The notes under the pieces are model-generated. The model ran no database searches and was not told the origin of the DNA. It saw only the letters and a list, made by a program, of their open reading frames with translations. A stretch of 64,000 nt of DNA from Microbacterium pumilum (GTDB lineage Bacteria; Actinomycetota; Actinomycetes; Actinomycetales; Microbacteriaceae), in NCBI RefSeq assembly GCF_039530225.1, contig NZ_BAAAOH010000001.1, positions 3,534,001 to 3,598,000 on the forward strand, read 5' to 3'. This document shows, one piece after another, positions 47,736 to 56,332 of this stretch (within the stretch, counting starts at the first letter, position 1; each line of letters starts with the position of its first letter). The position numbers and the translations under genes are program-made.

Positions 47736-48431
47736 CTAGCCGATCGCGGCGGCAACAGCTCTCTCGGGATCATCCCGTGTCGTCGAGTAGGACTCGTCCT
47801 GCGCCCTCATCGCGAATCCGATGACGAAGCCGCGGAAGAAGACTTCGAGTGCCTGCGCCATGTCGACGACCTGACGATCCAGCAGCCATTGCACCTGCAA
47901 GCCGTCCATCATGGCGAGAGTGGCGACCGCGGCCTGCTGCGGCGTGACGCCGGCCATCAGGCGCCCCTCGCGTTCCAGCGTCTCGAACGACTCTCGCAGA
48001 CTCGTACGGGTCAGCTCGTAACGGCCGGTGAAGTACTCGTGGGCAGGGTGATCCGGTGCTGTCGCCTCGGCCGAGAGCACGCAGTACAGCTCGACGACGC
48101 CGGGGATGGACGCGTTGTAGGCGGCGAGATCGATGAGACCCCGCAACGAGGCCTCTCCGGCATCGATGCCGAGCGGAACACGTTCGCGTGAATGCTGGTC
48201 GCGTCGATCGAGCACGGCCGCCAGCAGCGAGCTCTTGTTCGGGAAGTGATGCAGCAGGCCGGCCTCGCTCATGCCGACTTTTCCCGCGACGTCGCGGAGC
48301 GAACCGGATCTATAGCCGGACTCGGCGAACACCTCGAGCGCCGCATCGAGGATCGCCGTTCGTTTCGCACTCGTCTTCGCGTATTCGCCTCGCGGCTTCC
48401 GCGGGCGAGCTGGTGACGGGGTCTGGGTCAT
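47736..48431 (-). CDS. TetR-family repressor of the glycoside locus
   Basis: A 231-residue TetR protein. The HTH (AKRTAILDAALEVFAESGYRSGSLRDVAGKVGMSEAGLLHHFPNKSSLL in outline) is classical. The C-terminal helical domain has two conserved-looking helices for dimerisation. The ATG at 48429-48431 gives MTQTPSPARPRKPRG; an in-frame ATG three bases upstream and a GTG at 48440 are alternatives, none with a strong ribosome site. It lies 29 bp upstream of the GH2 gene and is divergent from the family 5 binding protein. Two identical 17-bp sites in the gap make it the probable local repressor. Confidence 0.9.
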   Translation of the reverse strand: MTQTPSPARPRKPRGEYAKTSAKRTAILDAALEVFAESGYRSGSLRDVAGKVGMSEAGLLHHFPNKSSLLAAVLDRRDQHSRERVPLGIDAGEASLRGLIDLAAYNASIPGVVELYCVLSAEATAPDHPAHEYFTGRYELTRTSLRESFETLEREGRLMAGVTPQQAAVATLAMMDGLQVQWLLDRQVVDMAQALEVFFRGFVIGFAMRAQDESYSTTRDDPERAVAAAIG

Positions 48432-48521
48432 CATCTCCACCGTTTCTTCGGACCTTCTTCGGTCTTCTGTTGTTCGACCATCATCCGCCCTATTCCGCCC
48501 ATTGTGGGGGCATCGCAAGCA

Positions 48522-48569
48522 AAAACCTAGCGATCACTAACTTTTTATCCCTAAAACCTAGCGATCACT
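48522..48569. promoter_or_regulatory. Twin operators of the TetR-controlled glycoside locus
   Basis: AAAACCTAGCGATCACT occurs at 48522-48538 and again at 48553-48569, a 31-bp repeat (three helical turns). Each copy contains an imperfect palindrome centred on GATC (TAGcGATCaCTA in the first copy). They lie in the AT-rich divergent gap, 90 bp upstream of the TetR start and about 75 bp upstream of the binding protein start. Confidence 0.75.
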
Positions 48570-48641
48570 CGGATTTGCTGCTAGCTTCTCGAAACAGAGG
48601 TGATCCGCAGTGGAATCGCCCCCTACCAAGAGGACTCGAAG

Positions 48642-50186
48642 ATGATCCGATGGAAGAAGGTCGCGTCAGCAGCGGCCATCGCAGCCGCAGCCGCACTCAT
48701 AATGACGGGTTGCGCTGGAGGCGGCGGCACCACAGACGGTGGTGGCGGCGACTCCGGTCGCGCAGACCGACTCACACTCACCGCAATCATCGGGCCCACA
48801 AGCTACGACATCGGCGCGGGGGCTGAGTACGGCAACCGCAGCCCGTTCTTCCAGGCCGTGTTCGACACCCTCCTGCAGAAGAACAGCAAGGGCGAGATCG
48901 AGCCCTGGCTCGCAACCGCGTGGGAGTACAACGAGGACAACACGGTCCTCACCCTCACGCTTCGAGACGACGTGACTTTCACCGACGGCACGCCGCTCGA
49001 CGCCGCTGCGGTGGTCGGGAGCCTCGAGCGCTTCCGCGACGGCACGTCTCCGCAGGCCGCAACGCTGGCCGGTAAGGAGTTCGCCGCCGTCGATGACACC
49101 ACCGTCACAATCACCCAGGACGCACCCGACCCGTCACTCGTGAACCTGCTCTCGATCGCTCCCGGTCTGATCCAGGCGCCGTCGTCGTTCGATGACCCGG
49201 ACTCGGCGACCAACCCGGTCGGCTCCGGACCGTACGTCCTCGACACCGCGGCCTCGGTCACGGGGACGACGTACGTGTACACCGCCAACCCGGACTACTG
49301 GAACCCCGATGTCGTGAAGTACGACAACCTCACGATCAACGTCATCGAGGATCCGACCGCAACCCTCAACGCGCTCAAGGCGGGCGAGGCCAACGGCGCG
49401 AAGATCGTGACCAACGACACGATCCCCGAGATCGAAAGCTCCGGCTGGACGATCGAGTCCAACGAACTCGACTTCCAGGGACTTCTGCTGTTCGACCGCG
49501 CAGGCACGATGGCGCCCGAGCTCGCCGACGTGAAGGTGCGCCAGGCGATCAACATGGCCTTCGACCGCGAGGCACTCCTGCAGGCCCTCCAGTCCGGCTA
49601 CGGCACCGTGACCGAGCAGGTCTTCCCCACGACGTCTGTCGGATATGACGACGCACTCGACAGCACCTATGCCTACGACCCCGACGCCGCGAAGGAACTG
49701 CTGGCGGATGCCGGCTACCCCGACGGGTTCACGCTGAACATGATGTCGACCCCGGCGTTCCAGACGACCTTCGATCTGGTGGCGCAGCAGCTCGCCGACA
49801 TCGGGATCACGGTCAACTACACCGACCCCGGCGCGAGCAACTTCATCACCGACATGCTCGCTCCGAAGTACCCCGCGACGTGGATGCAGCTTGAACAGAA
49901 CCCCGACTGGCAGCTGATCAACTTCATGATCGCTCCGCAGGCGACGTTCAACCCGTTCCACTCCGAGGACCCGAAGGTGAACGAGTACATCACGACGATC
50001 CAGATGGGCACCGAGGACGAGGCCGCGCAGGCCACCGCCGACCTCAACGCCTACCTGGTCGATCAGGCCTGGTTCGCTCCGTTCTTCCGAGTGCAGGGCA
50101 CCTTCGCGGTGGACGCCAACACGAACCTCGAGTTCTGGCCGACCAACGCGTACCCGTCGATCTTCGGCTTCTCGCCCAAGAGCTGA
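48642..50186 (+). CDS. Family 5 extracellular solute-binding lipoprotein (peptide/oligosaccharide type)
   Basis: A 514-residue lipoprotein with the signal SAAAIAAAAALIMTGC and lipobox Cys at about residue 29. The mature part is the family 5 (DppA/OppA) fold: EIEPWLATAWEYNEDNTVLTLTLRDDVTFTDGTPLDAAAVVGSLER near the N-terminus and VRQAINMAFDREALLQALQSG and PYDPDAAKELLADAGYPDG-like segments later. Family 5 proteins bind peptides, nickel or, in many glycan-degrading bacteria, oligosaccharides. The clustered glycosidases favour a glycoside ligand here. AGAGGA precedes ATG 48642. A strong hairpin follows its stop. Confidence 0.92.
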   Translation: MIRWKKVASAAAIAAAAALIMTGCAGGGGTTDGGGGDSGRADRLTLTAIIGPTSYDIGAGAEYGNRSPFFQAVFDTLLQKNSKGEIEPWLATAWEYNEDNTVLTLTLRDDVTFTDGTPLDAAAVVGSLERFRDGTSPQAATLAGKEFAAVDDTTVTITQDAPDPSLVNLLSIAPGLIQAPSSFDDPDSATNPVGSGPYVLDTAASVTGTTYVYTANPDYWNPDVVKYDNLTINVIEDPTATLNALKAGEANGAKIVTNDTIPEIESSGWTIESNELDFQGLLLFDRAGTMAPELADVKVRQAINMAFDREALLQALQSGYGTVTEQVFPTTSVGYDDALDSTYAYDPDAAKELLADAGYPDGFTLNMMSTPAFQTTFDLVAQQLADIGITVNYTDPGASNFITDMLAPKYPATWMQLEQNPDWQLINFMIAPQATFNPFHSEDPKVNEYITTIQMGTEDEAAQATADLNAYLVDQAWFAPFFRVQGTFAVDANTNLEFWPTNAYPSIFGFSPKS

Positions 50187-50189
50187 CCC

Positions 50190-50233
50190 GATCCGGCCCG
50201 TCCGCACGGCATGCCGTGCGAACGGGCCGGATC
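50190..50233 (+). promoter_or_regulatory. Intercistronic hairpin after the binding protein
   Basis: A 44-nt near-perfect inverted repeat: GATCCGGCCCGT...ACGGGCCGGATC outer arms and CGCACGGC/GCCGTGCG inner arms. It starts 3 bp after the stop codon and ends before the next ribosome site. It probably protects or partly terminates the transcript so that the binding protein is made in excess over permeases. Confidence 0.75.
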
Positions 50234-50251
50234 CCAACGAGGGGAATCGAC

Positions 50252-51193
50252 ATGCTTGTATTCATCCTTCGGCGCCTGCTGTCGGGCGTCATCCTCATCG
50301 CGGTGATCTCGTTCCTCGCGTACGTGCTCCTCTACGCGGCCGGCGGCGACATCCCGCGCCGCATCCTCGGAGAGAACGCGACCGCCGAGACCGTCGCCAA
50401 GAAGGCCGAGGAGCTCGGCCTCGACCGGCCACTGCTGGCGCAGTACTGGGACTGGGTCACATCGATCTTCACCGGGGATCTGGGTCGCAGCTGGTTCAGC
50501 GGTGAACTGGTCACGGTGAGCGTCGCAAACCGCATCGCCGTCACACTGTCGATCGTCATCGGCGCCACGCTGGTCTCCGCGATCATCTCGGTCGTCGTCG
50601 GGGTTCTCGCCGCTCGCCGTGGGGGGGCAATCGACGGCAGTGTGCAGGTCTTCTCTCTCATCGGCTTCGCAATCCCCGGATTCCTCATCGCGCTGCTGCT
50701 GGTGCTCGTGTTCGCGATCAACCTCGGCTGGTTCAAGGCGACGGGCTACATACCTCTGACCACATCGGTTTCTGGCTGGCTCTCCTCCGTCACACTGCCG
50801 ATCATCGCCCTGTCTATCGGCGCCATCGCGGTGGTCACGCAACAGGTGCGCGGCTCGGTCATCGACGCCATGTCACGCGACTACGTCCGCACGCTGCGCT
50901 CCCGCGGCCTGAGCGCCAATTCGGTTGTCTACCGGCACGTGCTGCGCAACGCCGGCGGCCCCGCCCTCGCGGTGCTCGCTGTGCAGTTCATCGGCCTCCT
51001 CGGCGGCTCGGTGATCGTGGAGCAGGTCTTCGCCATCCCGGGCATGGGCCAGCTCAGCGTTCGCGCCACAACCCTGGGCGACATCCCGGTCGTCATGGGC
51101 CTGGTGATCGCATTCGCGGTCATCGTCATCATCGTGAATCTCCTCATCGATCTCGCCCAAGCGGCGCTGAACCCGAAGGTGCGACTGTCATGA
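50252..51193 (+). CDS. ABC transporter permease, DppB type
   Basis: A 313-residue inner-membrane permease of the peptide/nickel class. It starts MLVFILRRLLSGVILIAVISF and has about six helices and the usual EAA segment SRDYVRTLRSRGLSANSVVYRHVLRNAGGPALAV. GAGGGGA precedes ATG 50252. A 4-nt overlap joins it to the next gene. Together with the permease half of 51190 it forms the membrane channel for the family 5 substrate. Confidence 0.93.
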   Translation: MLVFILRRLLSGVILIAVISFLAYVLLYAAGGDIPRRILGENATAETVAKKAEELGLDRPLLAQYWDWVTSIFTGDLGRSWFSGELVTVSVANRIAVTLSIVIGATLVSAIISVVVGVLAARRGGAIDGSVQVFSLIGFAIPGFLIALLLVLVFAINLGWFKATGYIPLTTSVSGWLSSVTLPIIALSIGAIAVVTQQVRGSVIDAMSRDYVRTLRSRGLSANSVVYRHVLRNAGGPALAVLAVQFIGLLGGSVIVEQVFAIPGMGQLSVRATTLGDIPVVMGLVIAFAVIVIIVNLLIDLAQAALNPKVRLS

Positions 51194-53052
51194 CCGCTGT
51201 CGACGTTCCTCTGGACGTACCCGTCTCCCCGGTCCGAGTGGCGCTCTGGCGACGCCTCGTGCGCCGCCCACTCGGACTCGCGTCCCTGCTGTTCCTCGCC
51301 TTCGTCATGGTCATCGCGATCATCGGCCCGTGGATCGCCCCGCAGGACCCGAACTATGCCGACATCCGCAATGTGCTGGCCGCGCCGAGCGCCGAGCACA
51401 TCCTCGGCACCGACGGCAGCGGCCGTGACGTCCTGTCACGTCTGCTGGTGGCGACGCAGGTGAGCGTCTTCGCGGCACTGCTCGCGCTCGTCGTCGCGGT
51501 GATCCTCGGCGTGACCAGCGGTCTGATCGCGGGCTACTACCAGGGGTGGTTCAACAACACCGCGACGTGGGTGACCGAGCTCACGATGGCCCTTCCCGGC
51601 ATCGTGGTGCTACTGGCCGCACGCGCGGTGCTCGGCCCGTCGGTGTGGATCTCGATGTTCATCTTCGGCATCCTCCTCGCTCCGGCGTTCTACCGGCTCG
51701 TCTACGCGTCGGTCACCGCCGTGCGGTCGGAGCTCTACGTCGACGCTGCACGGGTGTCGGGTCTGAGCGACACCCGCATCATCGGCCGCCACGTGCTGTC
51801 GGTCGTGCGGGCGCCGATCATCATCCAGGGTGCGATCATCGCCGGCATCGCGATCGCGATCCAGTCGGGGCTGGAGTTCCTCGGACTCGGCGACATCGGC
51901 GTTCCCACCTGGGGGCAGATGCTCAACGACGGGTTCAAGAACATCTACAAAGAGCCCATGCTGCTGCTGTGGCCGTCGCTGGCGATCGCCCTGACGTGCA
52001 TGGCGCTGACGCTGCTCGCCAACGTGATGCGCGACGAGCTCGAGCGCACGGTGTCGGTTCGGCGCAAGCGCCGCCGCGCAGTCGCAACGGCCACGGGATC
52101 GATCGCGGCCGTGACGACCAATGTCTCGACAGGCGGAGGCGACGTACTCGACCTAGACGAGGTGCCGATCTTCGAGAGCACCGGGATCATCGTCCACGAG
52201 GACGATGCACGCAGCAAGGCCACTGAGAAAGTGCTCGAGATCCGCGACCTCCGGGTGGGTTACGACCAGCCGGACGGCTCGCATATCGAGGTGGTCCACG
52301 GCGTCTCACTCGACATCCGCAAGGGCGAGGTCCACGGCCTGATCGGCGAGTCCGGCTCGGGAAAGACCCAGACCGCGTTCGCCGTGCTGGGGCTCCTGCC
52401 CCGCGGCGGCCATGTCACCGCCGGCTCGATCAACTACGAAGGCACTGAGCTTGCCGACGCTTCCGATCGCGTCTACAAGGGCGTTCGCGGTCAGCGCATC
52501 GGTTACATCCCGCAAGAGCCGATGAGCAACCTCGATCAGTCCTTCACGATCGGCAGCCAGCTCGTTGAGCCGCTGTGCAAGAACCTCGGGCTCTCGAAGA
52601 AGGAAGCGACAGAGCGTTCCCTCGACCTGCTCGCTCGCGTCGGCATCCCGAATCCGAAGCGCACGTTCGACGCCTACCCGTTCGAAATCTCGGGCGGAAT
52701 GGCCCAGCGCGTGCTGATCGCAGGCGCGGTGTCGACCGACCCCGACCTGATTATCGCCGACGAGCCGACCACGGCTCTCGACGTCACGGTGCAGGCCGAG
52801 GTGCTCGACCTGCTCCGCGACCTCCAGGCCGAGCGTCACATGGCGATGCTCCTCGTCACGCACAACTTCGGCGTCGTCGCTGACCTCTGCGACCACGTCA
52901 CGGTGATGCAGAGCGGACTGTTCGTCGAGCAGGGTCCGGTGCGCGGGATCTTCAACGACGCGAAGCACCCCTACACGAAGTCGCTGTTGGAGGCGATCCT
53001 CGATGAGGGTCCCGCCCGACCGGCGCTGGTCACGAAAGGAGCGGGAGCATGA
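51190..53052 (+). CDS. Fused DppC-type permease and DppD-type ATPase
   Basis: A 620-residue fusion of two transporter subunits. Residues 1 to about 290 form the permease: N-terminal DPNYADIRNVLAAPSAEHILGTDGSGRDVLSRLL, six helices, and an EAA loop SELYVDAARVSGLSDTRIIGRHVLSVV. An Arg-rich then acidic linker follows (about 285-345). Residues from about 345 form an ABC ATPase with Walker A GESGSGKT, signature ISGGMAQRV, Walker B LIIADEPTTALD and a C-terminal oligopeptide-family tail. The peptide-type transporter thus has a permanently joined membrane and nucleotide-binding subunit. It overlaps both neighbours by 4 nt. Such fusions occur in actinobacterial peptide-class importers. Confidence 0.93.
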   Translation: MTAVDVPLDVPVSPVRVALWRRLVRRPLGLASLLFLAFVMVIAIIGPWIAPQDPNYADIRNVLAAPSAEHILGTDGSGRDVLSRLLVATQVSVFAALLALVVAVILGVTSGLIAGYYQGWFNNTATWVTELTMALPGIVVLLAARAVLGPSVWISMFIFGILLAPAFYRLVYASVTAVRSELYVDAARVSGLSDTRIIGRHVLSVVRAPIIIQGAIIAGIAIAIQSGLEFLGLGDIGVPTWGQMLNDGFKNIYKEPMLLLWPSLAIALTCMALTLLANVMRDELERTVSVRRKRRRAVATATGSIAAVTTNVSTGGGDVLDLDEVPIFESTGIIVHEDDARSKATEKVLEIRDLRVGYDQPDGSHIEVVHGVSLDIRKGEVHGLIGESGSGKTQTAFAVLGLLPRGGHVTAGSINYEGTELADASDRVYKGVRGQRIGYIPQEPMSNLDQSFTIGSQLVEPLCKNLGLSKKEATERSLDLLARVGIPNPKRTFDAYPFEISGGMAQRVLIAGAVSTDPDLIIADEPTTALDVTVQAEVLDLLRDLQAERHMAMLLVTHNFGVVADLCDHVTVMQSGLFVEQGPVRGIFNDAKHPYTKSLLEAILDEGPARPALVTKGAGA

Positions 53053-53903
53053 GCGCTCCACTGCTGGAGGTCAAGGATCTCGTCGTCGAGTACCCGGCGA
53101 AGGGGTTCCGCAAGGAGCCGTTCCGGGCGCTCAAGGGCGTTTCGCTCGACATCCTCCCCGGCGAGACCGTGGGTCTTGTCGGCGAGTCGGGCTCGGGCAA
53201 GACCACGCTCGGCCGGGCCGCGCTCGGTCTCGCGCCGGTCAGCGGCGGGACGATCCATTACGACGGCCGTGAAATCTCGCACCTGAAGCGCGCCGAACGG
53301 CGAGCGCTGAGCTCTGAGATGCAGGTCGTTTTCCAGGATCCGTACTCTTCGCTGAACCCTTCGATGACGATCGAGCAGATCCTCACCGAGCCGCTGACCG
53401 CGGCCGGGGTTGGTTCGAAAGAGGCGAAGACGAGGGTTCGTGACCTGCTCGACCAGGTGGGACTGCCCGCCGACGCCCGTGACCGGCTGCCCCGTGAGTT
53501 CTCGGGTGGCCAGCGACAGCGCGTCGCCATCGCGCGCGCGCTCGCGCTGCAGCCGCGGCTCATCGTGTGCGACGAGCCGGTCTCGGCGCTCGACCTGTCG
53601 ACCCAGGCGCGTGTCCTGGATCTGTTCATCGAGATCCAGGAGCGCACCGGCGTCGCCTACCTGTTCATCACCCACGACCTCGCCGTCGTGCGGCACATCA
53701 GCCATCGCGTGGCCGTGATGTTCCGCGGCGAGATCGTCGAGACCGGCGACGGCGACCAGGTGACGGCACGTCCCGCGCACCCATACACGCAGCGGCTGTT
53801 CATGGCCTCGCCCGTTCCCGACCCCGACAAGCAGGAGACGCGCCGCGTCGAGCGCCGCGCGCTGCTCGACTCCGAAGCCGCGGAAGGAGCGGCAGCAGCA
53901 TGA
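53049..53903 (+). CDS. ABC transporter ATPase, DppF type
   Basis: A 284-residue ABC ATPase. Walker A is GESGSGKTTL (near residue 42), the signature FSGGQRQRVAIARAL, Walker B LIVCDEPVSALDLS, and the switch His in FITHDLAVVRHI. The C-terminal part carries the peptide-family extension. It pairs with the ATPase half of the upstream fusion to power uptake. Start ATG 53049 overlaps the previous stop by 4 nt, and its end overlaps the GH3 gene by 4 nt, so transport and hydrolysis are translationally linked. Confidence 0.94.
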   Translation: MSAPLLEVKDLVVEYPAKGFRKEPFRALKGVSLDILPGETVGLVGESGSGKTTLGRAALGLAPVSGGTIHYDGREISHLKRAERRALSSEMQVVFQDPYSSLNPSMTIEQILTEPLTAAGVGSKEAKTRVRDLLDQVGLPADARDRLPREFSGGQRQRVAIARALALQPRLIVCDEPVSALDLSTQARVLDLFIEIQERTGVAYLFITHDLAVVRHISHRVAVMFRGEIVETGDGDQVTARPAHPYTQRLFMASPVPDPDKQETRRVERRALLDSEAAEGAAAA

Positions 53904-56332
53904 GCACTCCCGCCACGTCCACGCAGCCCGAGACGGTCGAGCACCTCCTCCCGCTGCTCGACAAGCTCACGCTCGAACAGAAGGCCGCGCTCGTACAGGG
54001 CGCGGACTTCTGGACGACGATCCCGCTGCCTGAGATCGGTCTTCGCGCGATGACCCTGTCCGACGGCCCCGCCGGCGTTCGCGGTCCGCGCTGGGACGAG
54101 CGCGAGCCGTCGCTGAACATGCCGTCGGGATCGAGCCTCGCGGCATCGTGGGATGTCGAGCTCGCCTACCGCTATGGTGCGGCTGCGGCATCCGAAGCCC
54201 GTCGCAAGAATGTGGATGTCGTCCTCGGCCCGACGATCAACCTGCATCGCTCGCCGCTCGGCGGCCGTCACTTCGAGTGCTTCAGCGAAGACCCGGAGCT
54301 CGCGGCTGAGCTGGGCGCAGCCTACGTGCGCGGCCTGCAAGACAACGGAGTCGCCGCGACGCCCAAGCACTACGTCGCGAACGACTCCGAGACCGACCGG
54401 TTCACGGTCGACGTGAAGGTGGAGGAGCGTGCACTGCGCGAGCTCTACCTCGCGCCGTTCGAGCGAGCCGTCGAGGCCGGGGCGTGGAGCGTCATGAGCG
54501 CCTACAACGCCGTCGATGGCGTCACGATGACCGAGAACGACCTGCTCGAGACGCCGCTCAACTCCGAGTGGGGCTTCGACGGGGTGGTCGTCAGCGACTG
54601 GACGGCTGTCCGCTCCCTCGGCTCGATCCCCGCTGCACAGGACCTCGCCATGCCCGGTCCGGCGCCGGCGTGGGCCGACCTCGTCGAGGCGATCCGCGAC
54701 GGGCGTCTGAATGAGGACGACCTCGACCGCAAGGTGCTGCGGGTGCTCCTGCTCGCCGAACGGGTCGGGGCCCTCGAGGGCACGCCGGCCATCGAGCCGG
54801 CAGCCATCGACGGCGTCGCGTTCGTCAGAGAGGCCGCGGCGGCGGGCTCCGTGCTGCTCACGAACGACGGCATCCTGCCCTTGGAGCCGCCGTCCGTCAC
54901 CCGCGTCGCCGTCATCGGCCACAACGCCCTCGAGGCGCGCACGCAGGGCGGCGGCAGCGCCACCGTCCTGCCCGACCACATCGTCTCGCCGCTCGAGGGT
55001 CTGCGAAACGCCTTCCCGGGCGTGGAGGTCACATACGAGCTCGGCGCCGTCGTGCAGGAGGGCGTCGCCGAACTCCCGCTCGAGACCATCGTCAACCCGA
55101 TCACGGGAGAGCCCGGCGTGCGCGTGGCGTTCCTCGATGCCGACGGTGGCGAGCTGTTCGCCGAGGATCGGCGTGCGACCGCACTGGTCTGGTTCGGGGG
55201 CGACGCGCCCGTCGAGGCGGCTGCGAAGCTCGTGCTGCACACCATCTATACGCCCCAGACCACCGGCGACGTGCTGCTCGGCTTCGCGGGCGCCAACCCC
55301 GGCCGGGTGTTCGTCGACGGTGAGCTCGTTCTCGACGAGAGCCCGGTCATCACGGGCAGCGATCTCGGCGCGGCCTTCTTGAACCCGCCGTCGAGCACCT
55401 CTCGAGTCGGTGTGACCGCGGGAACGTCGCTCGACCTGCGCGCCGAGTTCACCATCGAGAACGGCGGGCCACTCGCCGGTGCCCTCAGCGCGACGTTCGG
55501 CATTGCGCCGGATGACTCCGACCCCGAGGCGCTCATCGCGCACGCGGCCGCCTCGGCTGCGGCGGCGGATGTCGCGATCGTCGTCGTCGGAACCAACTCC
55601 AAGGTCGAATCCGAGGGCTACGACCGCGAATCGCTCGACCTGCCAGGCCGCCAGGACGACCTCGTCCGTGCGGTCGTCGAGGCCAACTGGCGCACCATCG
55701 TCGTCGTGAACGCCGGCTCCCCCGTGGCGCTGCCGTGGGCCGACGAGGTGGCAGCCGTGCTGCAGGGCTACTTCGGCGGCCAGCAGTTCGGCGCCGCGCT
55801 CGCCGACGTGCTCACCGGCGCGGTCGAGCCGGGCGGGCGACTGCCCACCACCTGGCCTACGGCCCTCGCCGACGTGCCGGTCACCGATGTGACCCCGACA
55901 GACGGCGTGCTCGAGTACACCGAGGGCATCCACATCGGCTACCGCGCGTGGCTGAAGGCGGATGCCGCGCCGGCCTTCCCGTTCGGCCACGGACTCGGCT
56001 ACACGACCTGGTCGTGGGGCGTCGCCCAGCGAGACGGCGACGCTCTCGAGGTGATCCTCCGCAACACCGGCGACCGTGCCGGAAAGCAGGTCGTGCAGGT
56101 CTACGCCGAACGCGCGGACTCCGCCGTGGAGCGGCCTGAGCGCTGGCTCGTCGGCTTCGCCGTGGTTCACGCCGGACCGGGCGAGACCGTGACCGCCGAG
56201 ATCGACGTACCGGCACGCCGCCTCGCGCACTGGGCCGGCGAGTGGGTGGTCGAGCCGGGAACGTACACGCTGCGGGCCGGCGCCTCCGTCGCCGACCTCC
56301 CGCTCTCGGCCGAGTGGACGGTCGAGGCGTGA
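53900..56332 (+). CDS. Glycoside hydrolase family 3, beta-glucosidase-like, with PA14 insert
   Basis: An 810-residue cytoplasmic GH3 enzyme. Residues 20-290 are the barrel with NLHRSPLGGRHFECFSEDP, KHYVAND (156-162) and the nucleophile Asp233 in GVVVSDWTAVRS. The second alpha/beta domain follows, interrupted by a PA14-like beta-domain (about 400-545) seen in beta-glucosidases, where it shapes the sugar pocket. A fibronectin-III-like C-terminal domain completes it. A beta-glucosidase activity on oligosaccharides or aglycone glucosides is likely, although beta-xylosidases also occur in GH3. Start ATG 53900 overlaps the ATPase stop by 4 nt. No signal peptide. Confidence 0.92.
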   Translation: MSTPATSTQPETVEHLLPLLDKLTLEQKAALVQGADFWTTIPLPEIGLRAMTLSDGPAGVRGPRWDEREPSLNMPSGSSLAASWDVELAYRYGAAAASEARRKNVDVVLGPTINLHRSPLGGRHFECFSEDPELAAELGAAYVRGLQDNGVAATPKHYVANDSETDRFTVDVKVEERALRELYLAPFERAVEAGAWSVMSAYNAVDGVTMTENDLLETPLNSEWGFDGVVVSDWTAVRSLGSIPAAQDLAMPGPAPAWADLVEAIRDGRLNEDDLDRKVLRVLLLAERVGALEGTPAIEPAAIDGVAFVREAAAAGSVLLTNDGILPLEPPSVTRVAVIGHNALEARTQGGGSATVLPDHIVSPLEGLRNAFPGVEVTYELGAVVQEGVAELPLETIVNPITGEPGVRVAFLDADGGELFAEDRRATALVWFGGDAPVEAAAKLVLHTIYTPQTTGDVLLGFAGANPGRVFVDGELVLDESPVITGSDLGAAFLNPPSSTSRVGVTAGTSLDLRAEFTIENGGPLAGALSATFGIAPDDSDPEALIAHAAASAAAADVAIVVVGTNSKVESEGYDRESLDLPGRQDDLVRAVVEANWRTIVVVNAGSPVALPWADEVAAVLQGYFGGQQFGAALADVLTGAVEPGGRLPTTWPTALADVPVTDVTPTDGVLEYTEGIHIGYRAWLKADAAPAFPFGHGLGYTTWSWGVAQRDGDALEVILRNTGDRAGKQVVQVYAERADSAVERPERWLVGFAVVHAGPGETVTAEIDVPARRLAHWAGEWVVEPGTYTLRAGASVADLPLSAEWTVEA

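Noticed and set aside
53657..56230. An 857-codon minus-strand open frame opposite the GH3 gene
   Set aside because: No domain is recognisable and it mirrors GH3 codons; the plus-strand gene has intact catalytic motifs.
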